From the NCBI RefSeq assembly GCF_019443425.1, contig NZ_CP080382.1, positions 372,001 to 436,000 of the forward strand: a stretch of DNA of 64,000 nucleotides, in the 5' to 3' direction. The translations under genes were made by a program, and so were the position numbers. The notes beneath the pieces were generated by a model. That model was not told where the DNA came from. It was given only the letters and a program-made list of their open reading frames with translations, and searched no databases. The stretch is from Arthrobacter sp. PAMC25284 (GTDB lineage: Bacteria > Actinomycetota > Actinomycetes > Actinomycetales > Micrococcaceae). Shown one piece after another: positions 60,075-64,000 of the stretch. Positions within the stretch are counted from its first letter, which is position 1, and each line of letters opens with the position of its first letter.

Positions 60075-60926
60075 GTGGCGTTGGGAAAGAGCCTGGGGCG
60101 GAACCCGGGGAAGAAGAGTCCGGTCCGGCAACGGAGCACACCGGTGGTGGCCCCGTACCCGCACGCTTCCGGAGCTGTCCCGCCAGCGATCCCGCCCGAA
60201 CTCATACCGCGGCACGTCGCTATCGTGATGGACGGCAATGGCCGCTGGGCGAACCAGCGCGGCCTGCCTCGGATCGAGGGACACAAAGCGGGGGAGCCGG
60301 CCCTTCTGGATGTTGTGGCCGGCGCGATCGAACTCGGCATCGAATACATCAGTGTGTACGCCTTTTCCACCGAGAACTGGCGCCGGTCCCCGGAGGAGAT
60401 CCGCTTTCTGATGGGCTTCAACAAGGACGTGCTGCGCCGCCAACGCAACCAGCTCGATGACTGGGGCGTCCGCATCCGCTGGTCCGGGCGGCGCCCCAGG
60501 CTGTGGGGATCGGTGATCCGCGAACTGGAGGAAGCCGAGGACTACACCCTGGGCAACAGCACCTGCACCCTGAACATGTGCGTCAACTACGGCGGCCGGG
60601 CGGAGATCGCGGACGCCGTGACCGCCATCGCGGAGGATGTCGCCGCGGGGCGCCTCAAGCCCAAGGCCATCACGGAACGGACCATCCAGAAGTATCTGGA
60701 CGAACCCGACCTCCCCGATGTGGACTTGTTTCTGCGCAGCTCCGGAGAGCAGCGGTTGTCGAACTTCATGCTGTGGCAGTCGGCCTATGCCGAATTCGTT
60801 TTCCTCGACACGCTGTGGCCTGACGTGGACCGGCGCACCCTGTGGGATGCCGTTGACATTTACGCCCAGCGTGACCGCCGCTATGGCGGGGCTGTCGACG
60901 CCGCCCCCGGCGCTCCCGCCGGTTAG
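60075..60926 (+). CDS. uppS: Isoprenyl transferase (undecaprenyl/decaprenyl diphosphate synthase type)
   Basis: This cis-prenyltransferase makes the lipid carrier for cell-wall glycans. The protein has 283 residues from GTG 60075, two bases after recO. The pyrophosphate-binding motif is [20 protein letters not shown], followed by [18 protein letters not shown] and the C-terminal [20 protein letters not shown]. The N-terminal 45 residues are basic and of low complexity. Chain length cannot be deduced. Confidence 0.95.
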   Translation: MALGKSLGRNPGKKSPVRQRSTPVVAPYPHASGAVPPAIPPELIPRHVAIVMDGNGRWANQRGLPRIEGHKAGEPALLDVVAGAIELGIEYISVYAFSTENWRRSPEEIRFLMGFNKDVLRRQRNQLDDWGVRIRWSGRRPRLWGSVIRELEEAEDYTLGNSTCTLNMCVNYGGRAEIADAVTAIAEDVAAGRLKPKAITERTIQKYLDEPDLPDVDLFLRSSGEQRLSNFMLWQSAYAEFVFLDTLWPDVDRRTLWDAVDIYAQRDRRYGGAVDAAPGAPAG

Positions 60927-60930
60927 CCCC

Positions 60931-62037
60931 TTATCCCGGACAGGCGCGCAGCCACTGGACGAGATCCCGATAGGCCTCCCGCCGGATGCCGCGGCGGGAC
61001 AGGAAGATGTCGTGGATCGCTCCGGGGTAGCGGTAGATGGAGGTCCGGCGGCCCAGGCCCAGTGCGCGGCGGGCGGTTTCCTCTACGTCGATGACGGCGT
61101 CGACGCCCATCAGCTCCTCGCTCCATTCGGCCTGGATCCGGGTCCTCCCGGCCAGCATGATCAGCACCGGTTCCTGGATGTCCAGCTTGCCCTCCACGAG
61201 CGCATGCCCCGCAAGTACGGCTTTGGTCCAGCCCGCCCTGATCGGAAACGACGCCGTCGGACGCCACCGCGGGTCCAGCTCCCATTCGCCGTGTGCCTCC
61301 CGGCTCACGCTCTCCCAGTAGCCGGGCATATTGGGCAGCCGAAAGGACTGGTGGGGATCCGTCCGCGCCAGCAGATCGACGAGCCGGGTGGCGATCGTGC
61401 GGATCAGGCTGCTGCCCTGAAGCTCCAGCCACGGTGCGTTCAGGATCAACGTCGCCAGTTCGCCCGGATGCCGTTCCGCCCACAGGGCAGCCACCAGGCC
61501 GCCGAAAGAATGTGCCACCAGATGCACGGCCGGCGCGTCGGCCCGGCCGGTGCGGAGGGCAAGGTCCGCCGCGATGGCTGCCATGGCGGCCGCGATGTCC
61601 TCGTCGTAGTCCGCGAGATCGGAGATGTCGCCGGGACTCTGCCAGTCCCGGAGGCTCCGGCCAAACTTGCGCAGGTCGAGCGCATAGAAGTGGAGGCCTT
61701 CGGCTCCGAGGTGTTCCGCGAGTTCCGCCTGCAGGAAGTAGTCCGCCCAGCCGTGCAGGTACAGAATCGCCTGCGGCGGTGCGGCGGGTGCCGGTGATGC
61801 AGCCGGCCCGGCATCGTCGGGGCAAAGCCGCCGTCGCAGCGCCGCAGCGAGCGGGCCGCCGCCCTCCGGTCTCCGGCCCGGACCCGGGGTCCCGGCCGGG
61901 GTCCCGGCCTGGACCCGGTGCCGGACTAGCGTGGCCACCACTGCCCCTTCGGTGTCCTGCGCCAGCGGCAGCTCCAGGCACTCGAACCCGCTGCCCAGCA
62001 CGTCCGGCTGCCAGACGGCGTCCTCCCGGGTTGTCAC
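60931..62037 (-). CDS. Alpha/beta hydrolase, serine aminopeptidase/lysophospholipase-like (paralogue 1)
   Basis: The protein has 368 residues. The triad region is clear: LYLHGWADYFLQAELAEHLG (oxyanion), HLVAHSFGGLVAALWAERHP (nucleophile Ser) and a late histidine in YPGAIHDIFLSRRGIRREAY. A Pro/Ala/Gly-rich insert of about 40 residues lies near residue 50. There is no signal peptide. It is coupled by ATGA to a paralogue upstream with the same layout, so the pair arose by tandem duplication. The substrate is unknown. Confidence 0.87.
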   Translation of the reverse strand: MTTREDAVWQPDVLGSGFECLELPLAQDTEGAVVATLVRHRVQAGTPAGTPGPGRRPEGGGPLAAALRRRLCPDDAGPAASPAPAAPPQAILYLHGWADYFLQAELAEHLGAEGLHFYALDLRKFGRSLRDWQSPGDISDLADYDEDIAAAMAAIAADLALRTGRADAPAVHLVAHSFGGLVAALWAERHPGELATLILNAPWLELQGSSLIRTIATRLVDLLARTDPHQSFRLPNMPGYWESVSREAHGEWELDPRWRPTASFPIRAGWTKAVLAGHALVEGKLDIQEPVLIMLAGRTRIQAEWSEELMGVDAVIDVEETARRALGLGRRTSIYRYPGAIHDIFLSRRGIRREAYRDLVQWLRACPG

Positions 62038-63027
62038 GGTGCTCCGCCGTCATCCAGGACGTAGGCCCGGATCCAACGGGCAAGCCGGTTGTAGGCGTCC
62101 GCGCGGACCCGCGGTGCGGAGAGGAAAACATCGTGCAGGGCCCCATCGATCCGCTCCAGCGTCACAGTCCTGCCCAGGCTCAAAGCACGAACCGCGATCG
62201 TGTTCACATCCAGGACCGCGTCTGTGCTGCGCATGGATTCCTTCCAGAACATTCCGTTGGCGCTGGCCCCGGAAATGAGCACCAGGATCGGGACATCGAT
62301 GTTCAACCCGCGGGCCACCCGGGACTGTCCGGCCAGGACGGCGCTGAGCCAGCCGGCCCGGACGGGGAACGCATGAGGTGGCCGGTACTGGTCGTCCAGC
62401 GTCCACTCGCCCTCGGCCGCGCTGCTGATGCTGCGCCAGTAGAAGCCCCGTTCCGGGAGCCGGATGACGGATTCGGGCCACAACCGGGCAAACGGCTCCA
62501 CCATGGTCCTGAACGCACGGCGCAGAGCAGGACTGCCATGCACTTCCAGCCACGGGCTGTCCAGAACCAGCTGGGGCCGCGTCCCCCGGGTGGATGCTGG
62601 CCCACAACGCCGCGATCAGTCCGCCGGTGGAATGCCCCATCAGGGTCAGCTGCGGCGGGGCTGTTCCCGCCGGGCGGAGCGTGGCGATGATGCCGATGGC
62701 AGCGGTGATCTCGGCGTCGTAGTCGGACAGATCCGCAACGTACCCGCCGTGGGTTCCGTGCGGCAGGCTGCGGCCGTGGTTGTGCATGTCGAGGGCGAAG
62801 AAATCGAATCCCCGGGCTGCCCAGAACTCCGCCAGTTCGACGTTGAAGAAATAGTCGCTCCAGCCGTGCAGGAACAGCACCGCTCGGCCGTCCGCCGGAC
62901 GTTGTTCGCCAGTGGCGTCCGGGATGCGCCGGACCAGGGTTGCCGTCCGTTCGATCCCGTCGGGACCCGCCGCCTGGAAGGCGCAGGCCTGATAGTCATC
63001 GCCCAGGATGTCTGTCTGCCAGTCCAT
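62034..63027 (-). CDS. Alpha/beta hydrolase (paralogue 2), interrupted by an apparent single-base insertion
   Basis: ATG 63027 follows GAGGAGG. The first frame has the oxyanion block [20 protein letters not shown] and the nucleophile block [20 protein letters not shown]. It then breaks. The next frame continues [40 protein letters not shown] and ends with the histidine in [20 protein letters not shown]. One base must be removed between 62573 and 62587; GGGG at 62573-62576 or CCCCC at 62583-62587 would both work. The joined protein has 330 residues and aligns with its neighbour throughout. Confidence 0.85.
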
Positions 63028-63178
63028 CGTGACCTCCTCAGGAATCATGCTAGCGCCCGGCGCCCGCTGGCTGCCGGATGCTCCGGCGGAAAGCGGCGGC
63101 CCGGCCGTGCCGGGTCATACGGGCGTCCTGGTCGTGTCCGGGTTTGGTCTGGGCGGCATGAACCGGAAAACTAGAGCC

Positions 63179-64000
63179 ATGCGCGTATATCCCACCTTCT
63201 TCCGGCTGGCCTTTTCATGGATGGACGCCGAGCGCGCCCACAAGATCGGCTTCAAGGCCATCCGGTTCGCCCACCGCTCCGGCGCCGGCCGGGTGCTGCA
63301 GAAGTTCACCGCGCCCGCGGCGTCGCTGCAGACCCAGGCGTTCGGTCTCACCTTTCCTTCGCCGTTCGGCCTTGCGGCCGGCTTCGACAAGGAAGGTCAC
63401 GGCATTGAGGCGCTGACCGAGCTCGGCTTCGGCCACGTGGAGGTCGGGACCATCACCGGCCAGGCGCAGCCCGGCAACCCGGCACCCCGGCTGTTCCGTC
63501 TGGTCGAAGACCGGGCAGTGATCAACCGGATGGGCTTCAACAACGACGGCGCCGCTGCGGTGGCGCCGCGGCTCAAGTCCGCCAGAGCCGCCCTACAGCG
63601 CCACTACCCGGCTGTCCGACCCGTGATCGGCGTCAACATCGGCAAGAGCAAGGCGGTGGAACTGGACGACGCGGTTGAGGACTACCTCGTCAGCGCGCGC
63701 AGTCTTGCTCCGGCGGCGGACTACCTCGTAGTCAACGTCAGCTCTCCGAACACCCCCGGACTGCGACTGCTGCAGGACGTGGCGACCCTGAGGCCCCTGC
63801 TCACTGCGGTGGGGCAGGAAGCCGACAAGGCCGCCGGCCGGCACATCCCGCTGCTGGTCAAGATCGCGCCGGACCTCAGCGATGAGGACATCGACGACGT
63901 CGCGCGCCTGGCTATGGATCTGCAGTTGGACGGCATCATCGCAACCAACACCACCATTGGCCGCAGCGGGCTGGTCTCAGGCCCGGACACGGTCCAGGCC
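63179..64000 (+). CDS. pyrD: Dihydroorotate dehydrogenase, class 2 (3' truncated by the window)
   Basis: PyrD oxidises dihydroorotate to orotate with quinone as acceptor. The ATG at 63179 gives [20 protein letters not shown], the membrane-associated N-terminal helix of class 2 enzymes. FMN and substrate motifs follow: [40 protein letters not shown] and [10 protein letters not shown]. About 274 residues are visible, with no stop before the window ends. It is far from carB-pyrF, so the pyrimidine genes here are split. Confidence 0.95.
   Translation, partial: MRVYPTFFRLAFSWMDAERAHKIGFKAIRFAHRSGAGRVLQKFTAPAASLQTQAFGLTFPSPFGLAAGFDKEGHGIEALTELGFGHVEVGTITGQAQPGNPAPRLFRLVEDRAVINRMGFNNDGAAAVAPRLKSARAALQRHYPAVRPVIGVNIGKSKAVELDDAVEDYLVSARSLAPAADYLVVNVSSPNTPGLRLLQDVATLRPLLTAVGQEADKAAGRHIPLLVKIAPDLSDEDIDDVARLAMDLQLDGIIATNTTIGRSGLVSGPDTVQA

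Overview
The window is high-GC DNA from an actinobacterium, most likely Arthrobacter or a close relative in the Micrococcaceae. This rests on gene order and family-level features: an actinobacterial mihF-type host factor between pyrF and gmk, a PriA with no helicase motifs, a class-2 DnaJ behind a CIRCE-controlled hrcA, frequent GTG and TTG starts, and 4-bp ATGA/GTGA couplings. The assignment is by inspection; no database was searched.

Layout. Positions 1-9200 hold a core nucleotide, cofactor and replication run: carB (5' truncated), pyrF, mihF, gmk, rpoZ, coaBC, metK, priA. Positions 9270-12180 (minus strand) hold a glycosyltransferase, an alpha/beta hydrolase and a broken aldo/keto reductase. 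Positions 12236-17616 are a glycerol island: a SorC-type regulator divergent from glpD, then glpF and glpK, closed by a perfect 21-bp terminator stem. Positions 17815-25575 (minus) hold a secreted protein and a heavy-metal-type RND pair separated by a very short adaptor-like lipoprotein. A gene-free, AT-richer stretch follows to about 26190.

From 26200 to 49456 is a housekeeping run: a leucine leader peptide and terminator ahead of leuS, then degV, a repeat-rich exported protein, comEA, comEC, holA, rpsT, a PemK/MazF-like gene, lepA, hemW, a DUF4870 protein, a DUF3097 protein, CIRCE-hrcA-dnaJ, rsmE, a GerMN lipoprotein, phoH, ybeY, a CNNM/CBS protein and era. Positions 49578-55234 hold an LCP-family envelope protein and a tightly overlapping four-gene operon (DoxX-like membrane protein, acyl-CoA-dehydrogenase-like flavoprotein, cytosolic PhnD/SsuA-like binding protein, TusA-like/radical-SAM fusion). 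That operon is the best candidate for an undescribed system. The window ends with an M13 peptidase, leuA behind a second leucine leader peptide, recO, uppS, two paralogous hydrolases and the start of pyrD.

Two cross-cutting points. First, seven genes, including the essential gmk, are each broken by one apparent extra base, and an eighth may be. At least four of the sites contain the string GGCCCC (or its complement), so sequencing error is more likely than real pseudogenes. Second, leuS and leuA each have a short reading frame with a run of leucine codons, starting six bases after a -10-like hexamer. This suggests paired leucine-sensing attenuation from leaderless leader peptides.
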